Positions 34,244 to 44,155 are shown, counted from the first letter of the stretch. The stretch: DNA of 64,000 nucleotides from Rhizomicrobium palustre (GCF_011761565.1 NZ_JAASRM010000001.1:434139-498138); one strand, 5' to 3'. Notes: generated from the sequence alone by a model not told the origin. A program made the numbers and translations.

Positions 34244-35251
34244 ATGAAAGCCATTCAAGCCCTGGAGCCGTTTGGTCTTGACCAGTTAAAGCCGGTCGAG
34301 CTTGCCGATCCGGGCCAGCCAGGCGCGGGGCAAATCCGCGTGCGCGTGCATGCCTCCTCGCTCAATTATCATGATTTGAGCGTCGTCAGCGGCATCATGA
34401 AAACCCCGAGCGGGCGCATTCCGATGTCGGATGGCGCGGGCGTGGTGGAAGCGGTCGGCGATGGCGTGACGGCGTTCAAGGCAGGCGACCATGTCGTCTC
34501 CACTTTCTTTCCCTTCTGGCTGAATGGCCCCGTGCCGATTGGCGATTTCTCCACCACGCCCGGTGATGGCGTCGACGGTTATGCGCGCGAAGTGGTGGTG
34601 GGCCCTGCGCAGGGTTTCACCCTCGCCCCCAAGGGCTATAGCCACGCAGAAGCGGCAACCCTGACAACCGCGGGCCTGACCGCTTGGCGCGCACTGGTGG
34701 TGAATGGTCAACTGAAAGCTGGCGAGACGGTGCTGCTGCTCGGCACCGGCGGGGTGTCGATTTTCGCGCTGCAATTTGCCAAGGCGATGGGCGCGGAAGT
34801 GATCATCACCTCATCCTCGGATGAGAAACTCGCGCGGGCGAAAGCCTTGGGCGCCGATCATCTGATCAACTATCGCAGCAACGAGAAATGGGCCAAGGCG
34901 GTGGTGGATGTCACCGGCGGGCGCGGCGCCGATCATGTGGTGGAAGTGGGCGGCGCAGGCACGCTCTCCCAATCCATCCGTGCGGTGAAAGTCGGCGGAC
35001 ATATCTCGCTGATCGGCGTTTTGACCGGCGTGCAAGGCCCGGTGCCGACCGCCGCCCTGATGGCGAAACAAGCCCGTCTTGAAGGCCTGATCGTCGGCAG
35101 CCGCCAACATCAGATCGAGATGGTGCGCGCCATCGAGACGATTGGCCTGAAGCCGGTGATCGATAAGAGCTTCGCCCTGAACGATATCTCCGCCGCCTTC
35201 GAGCTGATGCAGAAAGGCGGTCACTTCGGCAAGATCGCGCTGGAGTTCTGA
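34244..35251 (+). CDS. zinc-independent MDR alcohol dehydrogenase/quinone reductase family
   Basis: 335 aa. Begins MKAIQALEPFGLDQL with the GroES-like domain (GQIRVRVHASSLNYHDL, SDGAGVVEAVGDGV), then a Rossmann fold with LLGTGGVSIFALQFAKAMGA. Structural and catalytic zinc Cys clusters are not evident, so it fits the quinone oxidoreductase-like or NADPH-dependent reductase branch. AAGGAG precedes the ATG. A strong terminator follows. Substrate is unknown. Confidence 0.88.
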   Translation: MKAIQALEPFGLDQLKPVELADPGQPGAGQIRVRVHASSLNYHDLSVVSGIMKTPSGRIPMSDGAGVVEAVGDGVTAFKAGDHVVSTFFPFWLNGPVPIGDFSTTPGDGVDGYAREVVVGPAQGFTLAPKGYSHAEAATLTTAGLTAWRALVVNGQLKAGETVLLLGTGGVSIFALQFAKAMGAEVIITSSSDEKLARAKALGADHLINYRSNEKWAKAVVDVTGGRGADHVVEVGGAGTLSQSIRAVKVGGHISLIGVLTGVQGPVPTAALMAKQARLEGLIVGSRQHQIEMVRAIETIGLKPVIDKSFALNDISAAFELMQKGGHFGKIALEF

Positions 35252-35260
35252 GAAAAAAAG

Positions 35261-35290
35261 AAAGGCGAAGCGGACCAGCTTCGCCTTTTT
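35261..35290 (+). terminator. bidirectional rho-independent terminator
   Basis: AAAGGCGAAG - CGGACCAG - CTTCGCCTTTTT, preceded by an A-rich stretch (AGAAAAAAAG). The A-run and T-run on each side would stop both the MDR gene and the convergent epimerase-like gene. Confidence 0.9.
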
Positions 35291-35293
35291 CAT

Positions 35294-36184
35294 TTATGCG
35301 ACCGCCAAATTGGCGAGATCTTCCAGAAGCCCCGGTCCCACCGGGTTCCAGCCGAGTTTCGCGCGGGTCTGGGCGCTGGAGGCGAGCATGTCGAGACCTG
35401 CGAACCGTGAAAGCCAGCCGAAATATTGCGGCGCCTCTTCCTGGGTGATGGATTTGGCAGGAAGGTTCAGCCGCGCCGCGATGGTTTCCGCGATCACGCG
35501 CATCGCAACGCCCTCCTCCGCCACGGCATGATATTTCGCATTGGGCTCGGCGCGTTCGACAGCAAGGCGATAGAGCCGGGCGACATCGCGGTAATAGGCA
35601 GCAGGCCAGCGGCTCGCGCCATCGCCGAGATAAAAGCAAACACCTTTCTCGCGATACATCTGAATCAATGGCGTGATGAGGCCTTGGTGCGCGGTGTCAT
35701 GCACTTGGGGCAAACGCACCACGCCAATATTGACGCCGTTTTTCAAAGCCACGGCGGCAGCCTCTTCCGTCGCCGCACGCGGATGATGATCAGAGCTTGC
35801 TGTGGGATTACCCTCTTTCGCGGCCTCGCCAGGGATGGTGTTGGCGATGGGCGTGCCGGAGGTTACGAGAAGCGGGCGATCAGAGCCTTTTAGCCCAGTG
35901 GCAAGCGCGGCGACCACACGGCGGTCGTCTTCGCAATTCTGTTTGAAGCGCGTGAAATCGTGATTGAAGGCAAGATGGATGACGCTGTCGCATTGCGATG
36001 CGCCACGGATGAGCGCATCATCATCCTGCATATCGGCATGAAGCACTTCGGCGCCAATTGCAGCTAGGGCGGGGGCCTTTAACCTCGAGCGGCACAGGCC
36101 CAAAACGCTATGCCCCCCGGCGATCAAATCCTCCGCGACCGCCATGCCGATGAAACCGCTTGCACCCGTTACAAACACACGCAT
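35294..36184 (-). CDS. NAD-dependent epimerase/atypical SDR
   Basis: 296 aa. The N-terminal TGASGFIGMAVAEDL is the extended/atypical SDR cofactor motif. A substrate-binding C-terminal region follows (YFGWLSRFAGLDMLASS). The YxxxK is not obvious at its usual place; PRAATEEAAAVAL stands there, so catalysis may rely on other residues as in atypical NmrA-like members. It is divergent from an MmyB-type regulator that probably controls it. Confidence 0.83.
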   Translation of the reverse strand: MRVFVTGASGFIGMAVAEDLIAGGHSVLGLCRSRLKAPALAAIGAEVLHADMQDDDALIRGASQCDSVIHLAFNHDFTRFKQNCEDDRRVVAALATGLKGSDRPLLVTSGTPIANTIPGEAAKEGNPTASSDHHPRAATEEAAAVALKNGVNIGVVRLPQVHDTAHQGLITPLIQMYREKGVCFYLGDGASRWPAAYYRDVARLYRLAVERAEPNAKYHAVAEEGVAMRVIAETIAARLNLPAKSITQEEAPQYFGWLSRFAGLDMLASSAQTRAKLGWNPVGPGLLEDLANLAVA

Positions 36185-36237
36185 GCGTCTTCTCCACTGT
36201 TTGATGGAGACAAGATTTAGGGCGAGGTATATCCTGG

Positions 36238-36253
36238 TAAAGTAGTGACTTTA
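36238..36253. promoter_or_regulatory. palindromic operator between divergent genes
   Basis: TAAAGT-AGTG-ACTTTA is a 6-bp inverted repeat 11 nt before the MmyB-type regulator start and 54 nt before the epimerase-like gene start. A TATAAT at 36260-36265 overlaps the regulator ATG, which would suit neither a normal leader nor the divergent gene and is left unexplained. Confidence 0.45.
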
Positions 36254-36263
36254 TCATGGTATA

Positions 36264-37094
36264 ATGACTACCAGCCTCCAAGACGAAAACCGCCTCGGCG
36301 CTTATCTGAAGGACCGGCGCCAGAAGCTTGACCCGAACGCGTTGGGCTTTCCCGCCACGCGTCGACGCACCACTGGCTTGCGCCGCGAAGAGGTGGCGCA
36401 GCGGGCTCATATCAGCCCGACTTGGTACACCTGGCTGGAACAGGGCCGCGGCGGCGCACCATCAGCCGATGTGCTGAACCGGCTGGCGCGGGCACTGCTG
36501 CTGACCGAGGTGGAACGCGAGCATCTGTTTCTCATCGCGCTCGGTCGCCCACCCGAGGCGCGCTATCAGAAATACGACGAAGTCACACCGCGATTGCAGC
36601 GGGTTTTGGATGCGCTGAACCCTACGCCTGCTTTGATCCGCAGCGCGGTTTGGGATGTGCTGGCCTGGAACCGCGCCTCCTCGGCGATGCTGATCGATTA
36701 CGGATCGCTGCCGCCCAGCGAGCGCAACATCCTGCGCTACATCTTCCTCGATCCACGGGCCCGCGCGGTGCAGTATGATTGGCAAGCCGTGGCGCGCTTT
36801 GCCCTGAGCGCCTTTCGTGCGGAGACAGCCCGCGCAGGCGCGGCGGCGATGATCGAGCCACTGGTGAAAGACCTTTGCCGCTTGAGCCCGGAATTCGCGT
36901 CCATGTGGGAAGAGAACGAAGTCCATCCCGGCCATAGCGAGGCGATCAAGCATATTCGCCATCCGATTGCAGGTGAGCTTGCCTTCGAATATTCGACCTT
37001 TGCGGTGGATGGGCGGACGGATTTGAGCCTCGTCATTTATAATCCCGTCACACCGGAAGATGTGGCCAAGGTCGCGACGCTCTTGCAGGCATGA
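36264..37094 (+). CDS. XRE regulator with MmyB-like ligand-binding domain
   Basis: 276 aa. N-terminal HTH (LGAYLKDRRQKL, GLRREEVAQRAHISPTWYTWLEQGRG) is followed by an MmyB-like domain with the landmark NPTPALIRSAVWDVLAWNRA and the C-terminal HPIAGELAFEYSTFAVDG. Actinobacterial and proteobacterial members typically lie divergent from an SDR and repress it. That layout is present here. The ligand may be a fatty-acid-like molecule in the family. Confidence 0.9.
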   Translation: MTTSLQDENRLGAYLKDRRQKLDPNALGFPATRRRTTGLRREEVAQRAHISPTWYTWLEQGRGGAPSADVLNRLARALLLTEVEREHLFLIALGRPPEARYQKYDEVTPRLQRVLDALNPTPALIRSAVWDVLAWNRASSAMLIDYGSLPPSERNILRYIFLDPRARAVQYDWQAVARFALSAFRAETARAGAAAMIEPLVKDLCRLSPEFASMWEENEVHPGHSEAIKHIRHPIAGELAFEYSTFAVDGRTDLSLVIYNPVTPEDVAKVATLLQA

Positions 37095-37147
37095 AAGCGT
37101 CATCGCAAAGTGGCATAGAGTTGGGCCAAGGATCGGCGGAGGGATTT

Positions 37148-38362
37148 ATGCGCGGGATGAAACAGGCAGGGCTGGCGGCGGGGCTTTGCGCGCTGGTGTG
37201 CCTGCCTGCAAATGCCGAGTTTGCCATTCCCGGCTTCGAGCTGGTGCATACGCTGCCAGTGGGCGCGGGGCTCAATCCGCTGGATGTGCGCGATGCGGCG
37301 ACCGTCTGGTGCGAGATGATCGATCACGCCAAGACATCCATCGACTTGGAGCAGTTCTATGCCACCTCCGAGCCCGGCAGCGCGCTCGATAAGGTGATCT
37401 CTCGACTGGAAGCTGCCGCGGCGCGCGGCGTGAAAATCCGCTTTCTGATGGAGAACGTCGGCAACCGCATGTCGGATACCACCACGCTGGCAAGGCTCAA
37501 AGCCATCAAGGGCATCGAGTTTCGCGAACTCGCTTTTGCCGATGTTTCGGGCGACGGCATCATTCACGCCAAGTTCTTCGTGGTGGATGGCAAAAGCGCT
37601 TTCGTCGGCAGCCACAATTTCGATTGGCGCGCACTCGAACATATCGACGAGACCGGCCTGAAAATTGACGACAAGACGATGGTGAGCGAGCTTGCCGCCA
37701 TCTTCGTGCGCGATTGGGAAGATCAGGCCCGCATCGCGGCGGGAAAGCCGGTGCAATCGGCGACGGACGCAAAGGCGGCCATAATTGGCGACGGGCAAGC
37801 TGTTCTGGTGGCGAGCCCGGCCGATCATAATCCGGCAGGGGTGGCGGATTCACAGGCGATGCTGGTCGACCTCATCGCTCATGCCAAGAAGAACATCCGC
37901 ATCACGGTGATGGAATATTCGCCACTGGGGCAGAAGCGGCAGTATTACCCGGTGATCGACACCGCCTTGCGCGCCGCATCCCAGCGCGGCGTTAAGATCG
38001 AGCTCTTGGTCGCCAATTGGAACCTGTCGCGCTTCAAGCAGCCTTATCTGAAGAGTCTCGCGGTGCTGCCCAATGTGGATTTGCGCGTCGTCACCATTCC
38101 CGAGGCGCAAAGCGGCTTCATTCCTTTCGCCCGCGTGGTCCATACCAAGACCATGACCATCGACGACGAGATCGCCTGGGTCGGCACCAGCAATTGGGAA
38201 GGCGGCTATTTCGACCATTCGCGCAATATCGAGATCGTGCTGAAAAATCCCGCGATGGCGGCGAAGCTGAACGCGCTGCATGATCAGCTCTGGCAGGCGC
38301 CCTTCACCAAGCCGCTGGAGATCACGCGCGATTATCCCGCGCCGCATCCGGGCACGCCTTAA
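37148..38362 (+). CDS. phospholipase D-like protein, exported
   Basis: About 404 aa from the ATG at 37148, where GGAGGG stands 4 nt upstream; a frame from 37091 overlaps the previous stop but gives no signal sequence at its start. Signal peptide QAGLAAGLCALVCLPANA. Two HKD half-sites are complete: IIHAKFFVVDGKSAFVGSHNFD and VVHTKTMTIDDEIAWVGTSNWE, read with short gaps. This is the fold of phosphodiesterases that form a phosphohistidine intermediate. Substrate may be phospholipid or nucleic acid in the periplasm. Confidence 0.88.
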   Translation: MRGMKQAGLAAGLCALVCLPANAEFAIPGFELVHTLPVGAGLNPLDVRDAATVWCEMIDHAKTSIDLEQFYATSEPGSALDKVISRLEAAAARGVKIRFLMENVGNRMSDTTTLARLKAIKGIEFRELAFADVSGDGIIHAKFFVVDGKSAFVGSHNFDWRALEHIDETGLKIDDKTMVSELAAIFVRDWEDQARIAAGKPVQSATDAKAAIIGDGQAVLVASPADHNPAGVADSQAMLVDLIAHAKKNIRITVMEYSPLGQKRQYYPVIDTALRAASQRGVKIELLVANWNLSRFKQPYLKSLAVLPNVDLRVVTIPEAQSGFIPFARVVHTKTMTIDDEIAWVGTSNWEGGYFDHSRNIEIVLKNPAMAAKLNALHDQLWQAPFTKPLEITRDYPAPHPGTP

Positions 38363-39297
38363 GCGGCGGGAAAAAGCCTGCCGCGGATCGCAAGATACGC
38401 GGTGCGCACTGCCAGCGTGCCGATGAAGAGATTGGCGGCGAGGAAAATCACCGGCGCGAGAATTTGCGCCGCGCTGATGCCTGAAATCGCAAGCTTCAAA
38501 GTGGCGACCGTGGTGGAGGCGATGCCGAAAGTATAGGCCCAATAGGACGGCGCGAAGCTCTGCTCGCCGAGCCAGAACCATAAGCGCAAGCCCAAGAGCA
38601 GCTGGAACAGGCCGTAGCCGAGCAGCATCAAAAGCCAATGATCGGTGGAGCCCGGCGCCAGCATCAGCCAAGCCATAGCGCAGACGACAGGCGGGGCGAA
38701 TTGGATGCCCAGCAAAGGGCGCTGCGACGCGGGCAATGGTTCTGGCTGCCACAAACGCTGCACAATGGAAGATTCCAGCGCCAGCCAGGAAAAGACGCCC
38801 GCGCCTAAGAACAGCCAGCCCCAATCGGCGTGACCAAGCGCACCAAGCGCTGCCGCGCTGGTGAAATTGCCCGCTACGGTCGGAAGGTACAGGCTCGGCA
38901 CACTATCCTTCGCGGCCCGCCCGCCCTGCCACATGGCTCCGGTTTGATAGAGCGCGAAGCCCATGTGCCAGGTGACACCAACCGCGGCCAAAATCCAGGC
39001 GGCAATGAGGTTGTAGCGCACCACTGCCATCACCATCAAAAGCGTGGAGATGCCGATGAGCGCGGGCATGGCGCCTTGCACCGGATGGCGGATTTCAGCG
39101 AGCGCGATTTTAGGTGCACGAATAGCTTGAACAAGGTACAGTAGAAGTAGACTGGCCCAAACCGCCCCCGCAACCCCTAAGATAATTTCTCCGATCAGGG
39201 GTGGGGTCTGCCAGAGCTTAGCAGCCAACCGCCAGGATTGGCCGATCCCGGAAAGACCCAAGACCATGCCGAAAAACGCGGCGGGGACGAGCTTCAT
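38359..39297 (-). CDS. tehA: TDT/SLAC1-type anion channel, TehA-like
   Basis: 312 aa with about ten hydrophobic helices. The FFGMVLGLSGIGQSWRLA opening and EIRHPVQGAMPALIG, followed by SLYLPTVAGNFTSAAALG and WAYTFGIASTTVATL, are TehA/SLAC1 family blocks. TehA of Haemophilus is a structural homologue of plant SLAC1 anion channels; tellurite resistance is a historic label. It is convergent with the phospholipase D gene, overlapping it by 4 nt. Confidence 0.87.
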   Translation of the reverse strand: MKLVPAAFFGMVLGLSGIGQSWRLAAKLWQTPPLIGEIILGVAGAVWASLLLLYLVQAIRAPKIALAEIRHPVQGAMPALIGISTLLMVMAVVRYNLIAAWILAAVGVTWHMGFALYQTGAMWQGGRAAKDSVPSLYLPTVAGNFTSAAALGALGHADWGWLFLGAGVFSWLALESSIVQRLWQPEPLPASQRPLLGIQFAPPVVCAMAWLMLAPGSTDHWLLMLLGYGLFQLLLGLRLWFWLGEQSFAPSYWAYTFGIASTTVATLKLAISGISAAQILAPVIFLAANLFIGTLAVRTAYLAIRGRLFPAA

Positions 39298-39389
39298 TTT
39301 TTAAGATGCTTTTATTTTACATCTTTTCTTGTGCCGCGCCGCCAACCCCAGGTCAATGCGACCTAGGGTAGCCTAATTCGGATATCCGC

Positions 39390-41285
39390 TTATTTCACCA
39401 CCGGCAAAAGCACTGCGCTGGAACCTTCTGGGGCGGCGCGCAAGATCGAGATGGTTGCGGGTTTGAAATCCGCGGGCTTCGCAAACAAAATGTTCGGCAC
39501 AAAGCTTTGCGGGTTGCGGTCATAAAGTGGAAACAGGCTCGACTGCACCTGCACCATAATGCGATGGCCCGGCTTGAAAACGTAATTCATCGTCGGTAAG
39601 CGAAACTTGATCTCCGCTGTCTTGCCCGGCTCGAAAGCTTCCGGTTTTTCGAAGCTGTTGCGGTAACGACCACGGAAAATATCCAGACTGATGGGCAGTT
39701 GATAGCCGCCAAGTTCGGGTTGTTCGGCATAGCTCGGCGGATAAACGTCGATGATCTTCACCACGAAATCGCCATCGCTGCCATTGGTCTTGATAAAGAG
39801 ATCAGCGATCGGCGCGCCCTGCACGCGCACCTCTTCCGTCAAAACCGGGCTTTGATAGGAGAGCACATCGGTGCGGGTAGAAATATTGCGCTGATCCTGC
39901 ACCAGCCAGGTCGTCCATCGGTCGTGATCGGCGCCATCGACTGGCGGCGTGAGGAAGGGCACGGGCTTGGCCGGATCGGAGACATATTTGTCCTCGCCCG
40001 CTTTCGGTTTCTCAAAACCGAGCGCGAAATCCTGCTGGAGGTAGAGCGGCTTTAACACCTGCTTTTCGGCGATGGGCCAATCGGAAAAACTCTCCCAGCG
40101 CTTATCGGCGGCATTGAAGATCATCGCTTCCGGCAAAGGCTGTGCAGGCTTCCTGTCCTTCAAATAGGTGTTGAAGAAGGGAAGCATCACGTCATGGCGG
40201 AAATCGGCGGCGGTATCGCCCTTCCATTTCAAAGGACCAAGATTTTCGGCCGCACGGTTGATCTGGCTGTGATACCAGGGGCCCATGACGAGGTGATTAT
40301 TGGCGCCGTGTCCAGAGGCTTTCAATGCTTCCCAGGTGTGGATCGCGCCATACATATCTTCCTGATCCCACAGGCCTTGCAACCACATGGTCGGCACGTC
40401 CGAAGGATGCTGCGGCACAATCCTGTCCAGCGCCTGCAACTGCCAGAAGGCATCATAATCGGGATGCGCCGCGAAGCGTTTCCACCATGGCAATTGGTCG
40501 AAGCCATAGCGCTCCGCATAAGCGCCCGCTGAACCTAGCTCGAGGAAGTTCTGGTAATCGTCCGCACCGGGACGAGGAATCCTGGGGCCACTTCCGGTGC
40601 GCGCCATCTGGCCGGAGAAATAATCCATGCCAAGCTGGCGGAAGGCACCGTAATGATACCAATCATCGCCCATCCAGCCGTCAATCATCGGGCTTTCGGG
40701 AACCGCCGCCTTCAACGCCGGATGCGGGCCCAGCAGCGCCATGGCCACCGCCCAGCCATCATAAGACGAGCCGACCATGCCGACCCGGCCGTTGGTGCCC
40801 GGCACGTTTTTCACCAGCCACGCAATGGTGTCATAGGCGTCGGTGGTGTCGTCGGTTTTCGTGGGATTTAAGGGGCCGCGCGGCGGGCGCGTCATCACAT
40901 AGGCCCCTTCGGAGCGATGCTTGCCGCGAACATCCTGGTTCACGATGATATAACCGTCGTCCACGAATTCGCGCTTGGAGGGGCGCAGAGCATCGCGCAG
41001 ATGCGGCTTGTCATCGTCAAACCCGCCAGCGTTATAGGGCGTGCGTTCGAGCAGGATCGGCAGGCCAGAGGCACCTTTGGGGATCAGGATGACGGTGAAG
41101 AGCTTCACCCCGTCGCGCATCGGGATCATCACCTCGCGGCGTTCGTAATCATAGCCGGGATGGGTGTCTTTCCATTTCGCGGCGATGTCGGAGCCTCTTT
41201 GCACCATGTCCGCAGTGACTGGGCCTGCAAAAATGGGCGCAGCCATAAGAAGCGCGGTAAGCGCGGCGGCAACAGAAAAACGCAT
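39390..41285 (-). CDS. CocE/NonD family hydrolase (S15), exported
   Basis: About 631 aa. A signal peptide (RFSVAAALTALLMAAPIFAG) starts at the ATG at 41285, preceded by GGGGGA. The nucleophile elbow is GMVGSSYDGWAVAMAL, the CocE-type N-terminal YERREVMIPMRDGVKLFTV is clear, and the jelly-roll C-terminal domain (ADLFIKTNGSDGDFVVKIIDVYPP) follows. The family contains glutaryl-7-ACA acylases, alpha-amino acid ester hydrolases and X-Pro dipeptidyl peptidases. The LysR gene lies 42 nt upstream on the same strand. Confidence 0.9.
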   Translation of the reverse strand: MRFSVAAALTALLMAAPIFAGPVTADMVQRGSDIAAKWKDTHPGYDYERREVMIPMRDGVKLFTVILIPKGASGLPILLERTPYNAGGFDDDKPHLRDALRPSKREFVDDGYIIVNQDVRGKHRSEGAYVMTRPPRGPLNPTKTDDTTDAYDTIAWLVKNVPGTNGRVGMVGSSYDGWAVAMALLGPHPALKAAVPESPMIDGWMGDDWYHYGAFRQLGMDYFSGQMARTGSGPRIPRPGADDYQNFLELGSAGAYAERYGFDQLPWWKRFAAHPDYDAFWQLQALDRIVPQHPSDVPTMWLQGLWDQEDMYGAIHTWEALKASGHGANNHLVMGPWYHSQINRAAENLGPLKWKGDTAADFRHDVMLPFFNTYLKDRKPAQPLPEAMIFNAADKRWESFSDWPIAEKQVLKPLYLQQDFALGFEKPKAGEDKYVSDPAKPVPFLTPPVDGADHDRWTTWLVQDQRNISTRTDVLSYQSPVLTEEVRVQGAPIADLFIKTNGSDGDFVVKIIDVYPPSYAEQPELGGYQLPISLDIFRGRYRNSFEKPEAFEPGKTAEIKFRLPTMNYVFKPGHRIMVQVQSSLFPLYDRNPQSFVPNILFAKPADFKPATISILRAAPEGSSAVLLPVVK

Positions 41286-41327
41286 CAAATCCCCCAAATA
41301 AGAAAGCTATTTCACACCGCAAAACGC

Positions 41328-42371
41328 CTATTGCGCAAGCTTCGTCTTGCGCCGTGCGCCTTCGGAGCGACCATGCGCCCGGCCCGGCAAAAGTTCGATG
41401 AAAGGCAATTCTTCGCCTGCATGCCCAGCGGATGTCTGGGTCGTCTTCACCATGTCGATCAGTGCGCGCAAGGCGGGCGGCACCTGACGCTTGCCGGGAT
41501 AATATAGATACATACCTTCGAAGGCGGGCGACCAGCCTTCCAAAACAGGCACCACATGACCAGAGCGGATGAAGAGTTCGGCCGAAGTTTCGAGCGTATA
41601 AGCAAGCCCGACCCCGTCGACGGCAGCACGCAAAGCAATATCGATATCATCCACGATGATATTACCAGTTACAGGCACCACGCCCGCCTTGCCAATCAAG
41701 GACCTTGTAGGCGTCTGCCCTGATCTTTGGCTGGTGCGCTTGGAGATGAAGGTCCATGGAAGCAAGGCCTGGCTCGCCCGGAGGCGGTTCTGAATGCAGT
41801 TATGCTGCAGTAAATCTTGCGGCGTTTTCGGCATGGGATGGCGCGCAAAATAAGATGGCGAGCCAACCACTACCGTCTGCAATGTCGGCGTGACGCGCAC
41901 AGCGGTCATATCGAGGGCCACGAATTCGCGCGGTCCGATGCCCGCATCATAGCCATGCGCCACAATGTCGATCATCTCTTGCGTACCGCCAATCTCGAGC
42001 TGCACATCAGGATAGAGCTGCAGATATTTGCGCCAAATCGGTGCGATGACGATTTCCGTGATCATCGGCACGGAATGGATGGTGAGCTTGCCCGCAGGCT
42101 GGCTGCGCACATGCTGCAGGCTGTCCACCGCGCCGGAAATCTGCTCGAGCGCGGGCGCGAGCTGCTCCAGCAATTTACGGCCGGCATCCGTCGGGGACAC
42201 GCTGCGCGTGGTGCGATTGAGCAGACGCACGCCTAGCGTTTGTTCGAGCTGGCGCAAACGGTGGCTTAAAGCCGAGGGCGTAACGGCCAGCTTATCGGCG
42301 GCAGCGCGAAAGCTAAGATGCTCAGCTACCAGAACAAAAGCTGCGAGATCGGTCAGTTCACTGTTGCGCAT
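41328..42371 (-). CDS. LysR family transcriptional regulator
   Basis: 347 aa. N-terminal winged helix (LTDLAAFVLVAEHLSFRAAADKL, then TPSALSHRLRQLEQTLG and LLNRTTRSVSPTDAG) with an effector-binding domain. It carries a C-terminal extension of about 40 residues after the LysR substrate-binding fold (HAGEELPFIELLPGRAHGRSEG). It is co-directional with the CocE-type hydrolase and divergent from the efflux operon across 281 nt, so either could be the target. The gap shows no clear T-N11-A palindrome. Confidence 0.92.
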   Translation of the reverse strand: MRNSELTDLAAFVLVAEHLSFRAAADKLAVTPSALSHRLRQLEQTLGVRLLNRTTRSVSPTDAGRKLLEQLAPALEQISGAVDSLQHVRSQPAGKLTIHSVPMITEIVIAPIWRKYLQLYPDVQLEIGGTQEMIDIVAHGYDAGIGPREFVALDMTAVRVTPTLQTVVVGSPSYFARHPMPKTPQDLLQHNCIQNRLRASQALLPWTFISKRTSQRSGQTPTRSLIGKAGVVPVTGNIIVDDIDIALRAAVDGVGLAYTLETSAELFIRSGHVVPVLEGWSPAFEGMYLYYPGKRQVPPALRALIDMVKTTQTSAGHAGEELPFIELLPGRAHGRSEGARRKTKLAQ

Positions 42372-42652
42372 ATTTCCTCGCCCAGAGGGTCAAACCGTCG
42401 GCCGTAGTGATTACCGCATTATTAAGACAGGCCGAAGCGATTGTTGAGCTCTATTCAGCAGTCCAATTAGCAGAACGGTGGTTCACTTTCAAAGCTGGCG
42501 CCGTAAATTGCTGAACATACCGCCGCAAACAATGGCAGCCCTTTAAAGCCTGAACCAGCCGCGCAACACAGCTTGCGGGGAACGGGAAAGCTTTGTCCAA
42601 AAGGCTCTCAGCGAAGAGGCGGCAGACCTTCTCTGGGACGATTCCTCGCACC

Positions 42653-44116
42653 ATGACCGCCGAAACCCAATCCCCTCCTTTTCCGCCGCGCAGCGCTAAA
42701 TTCCTGAAAGGCACGGTATGTGCCCTGGCTTTAGTGGCTCTGGCCGGCTGCGCACCGGATCTCGGCCCGATGGCCGCGCCCGACGATTCCTCCACCCTCG
42801 AGACCAGCAAAAGCTTCGCCGCGCCCACTATCGCCTGGCCGAGCGAAGACTGGTGGACCGCCTATAACGATCCCCAGCTGAACACGCTGGTGAACGACGC
42901 TTTGCAGGGCTCGCCCGATCTGAAGATCGCGGCCGCGCGCCTGAAACAAGCCGCCGCCATGGGCGATGTCGCGGAGGCGGATCTTTATCCGACCATCTCT
43001 GCAGATGCTTCGGCCAAAGAGACCGAGCAATCCAAGAACCAGGGCTTTCCCAAAAGCTTTAAGCCGTTGATGCCGAGCGGCTGGCACCATTCGGGTTCGG
43101 TGACCGCGAGCATTTCTTATGAACTCGATTTCTTCGGTAAGAACCGGGCGAATTTCGCCGCGGCGCTTTCCGATGTGCAGGCCGCAAAGGCCGATGAAGC
43201 CGCAGCGCGCTTAAGCCTCTCCACGGGCGTGGTGCAGGCCTATGCCCAGCTGATGCAGCTTTTCGCGGATAAGAAAACCGCCGAGCGCGCGCTGCAAATT
43301 CGCGAGCAGAGCGCAAGCCTTGTCGAGCAGCGCTGGAAGGCACAGCTCGATGATGAATCCTCCTATTCCCAGGCTCAGGCGCAGCTGAAAAATGCGCGTC
43401 TGCAGGTGAAGGAAATGGACCGGCTGATCGCGCTGACCCGCAATCAGATCGCCGCCCTTCTGGGGAAGGGCCCGGATCGCGGTCTTTCTATTCAGCCCAC
43501 GGACAAAGCCTATCTCGGCAGCGTAGGCCTGCCGGAAAAACTCTCTGCAGATCTGATCGGACGCCGGCCTGATATCGTGGCGGCACGCTATAATGTCGAG
43601 GCCAAGAGCTCGCGGATCGATGCGGCCAACGCCAATTTCTATCCCGATATCAATCTTGTCGGCACCTATGGGCTGCAGACCTTCGATCTGAAATATCTCG
43701 CGCAAGCTTCATCCGAGATGGGATCTTTCGGCCCCGCCATTCATCTGCCGATCTTCGATTACGGCCGCAATACCGGCATCTATCGCGGCGCCCGCGCCCA
43801 ATACGATGAAGCGGTCGCGCTCTATGACAAGACGCTGGTCACCGCCTTGCGCGATGTTGCCGACGCCTATGGCAATCGCAAATCGCTGGACGGCGAGCTT
43901 GCCGATGCACGCGGCGCGGAGAAAGACGCCGCCAATTCCTATCGCCTGGTGAAGGCGCGCTATACCAGCGGCCTGGTGCGCTACATCGATGTTCTCACGG
44001 TCGAGAACCAGCTTCTGCAAGCGCAGCGCGCGGTCACTGACCTCGATTCCCAAGCCTTCATCTATGACGTCGCGCTGGTGCGCGCTTTGGGCGGCGGTTA
44101 CGCCGCAAAACGTTAA
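42653..44116 (+). CDS. NodT/OprM-type outer-membrane efflux lipoprotein
   Basis: About 487 aa from the ATG at 42653. A lipoprotein signal ends LVALAGC. The two repeated OEP (TolC-like) halves are visible with APTIAWPSEDWWTAYNDPQLN, LKIAAARLKQAAAMGDVAEA, SGSVTASISYELDFFGKNR (short parts) and the second half SADLIGRRPDIVAARYNVEA. It forms the outer-membrane duct for the EmrAB-type pump encoded just downstream, 39 nt from the next gene. Together the three genes make a complete tripartite system. Confidence 0.93.
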   Translation: MTAETQSPPFPPRSAKFLKGTVCALALVALAGCAPDLGPMAAPDDSSTLETSKSFAAPTIAWPSEDWWTAYNDPQLNTLVNDALQGSPDLKIAAARLKQAAAMGDVAEADLYPTISADASAKETEQSKNQGFPKSFKPLMPSGWHHSGSVTASISYELDFFGKNRANFAAALSDVQAAKADEAAARLSLSTGVVQAYAQLMQLFADKKTAERALQIREQSASLVEQRWKAQLDDESSYSQAQAQLKNARLQVKEMDRLIALTRNQIAALLGKGPDRGLSIQPTDKAYLGSVGLPEKLSADLIGRRPDIVAARYNVEAKSSRIDAANANFYPDINLVGTYGLQTFDLKYLAQASSEMGSFGPAIHLPIFDYGRNTGIYRGARAQYDEAVALYDKTLVTALRDVADAYGNRKSLDGELADARGAEKDAANSYRLVKARYTSGLVRYIDVLTVENQLLQAQRAVTDLDSQAFIYDVALVRALGGGYAAKR

Positions 44117-44155
44117 CAGCCAGCCCCAGTCCACGAACGAAATTCGGAGTACAAG

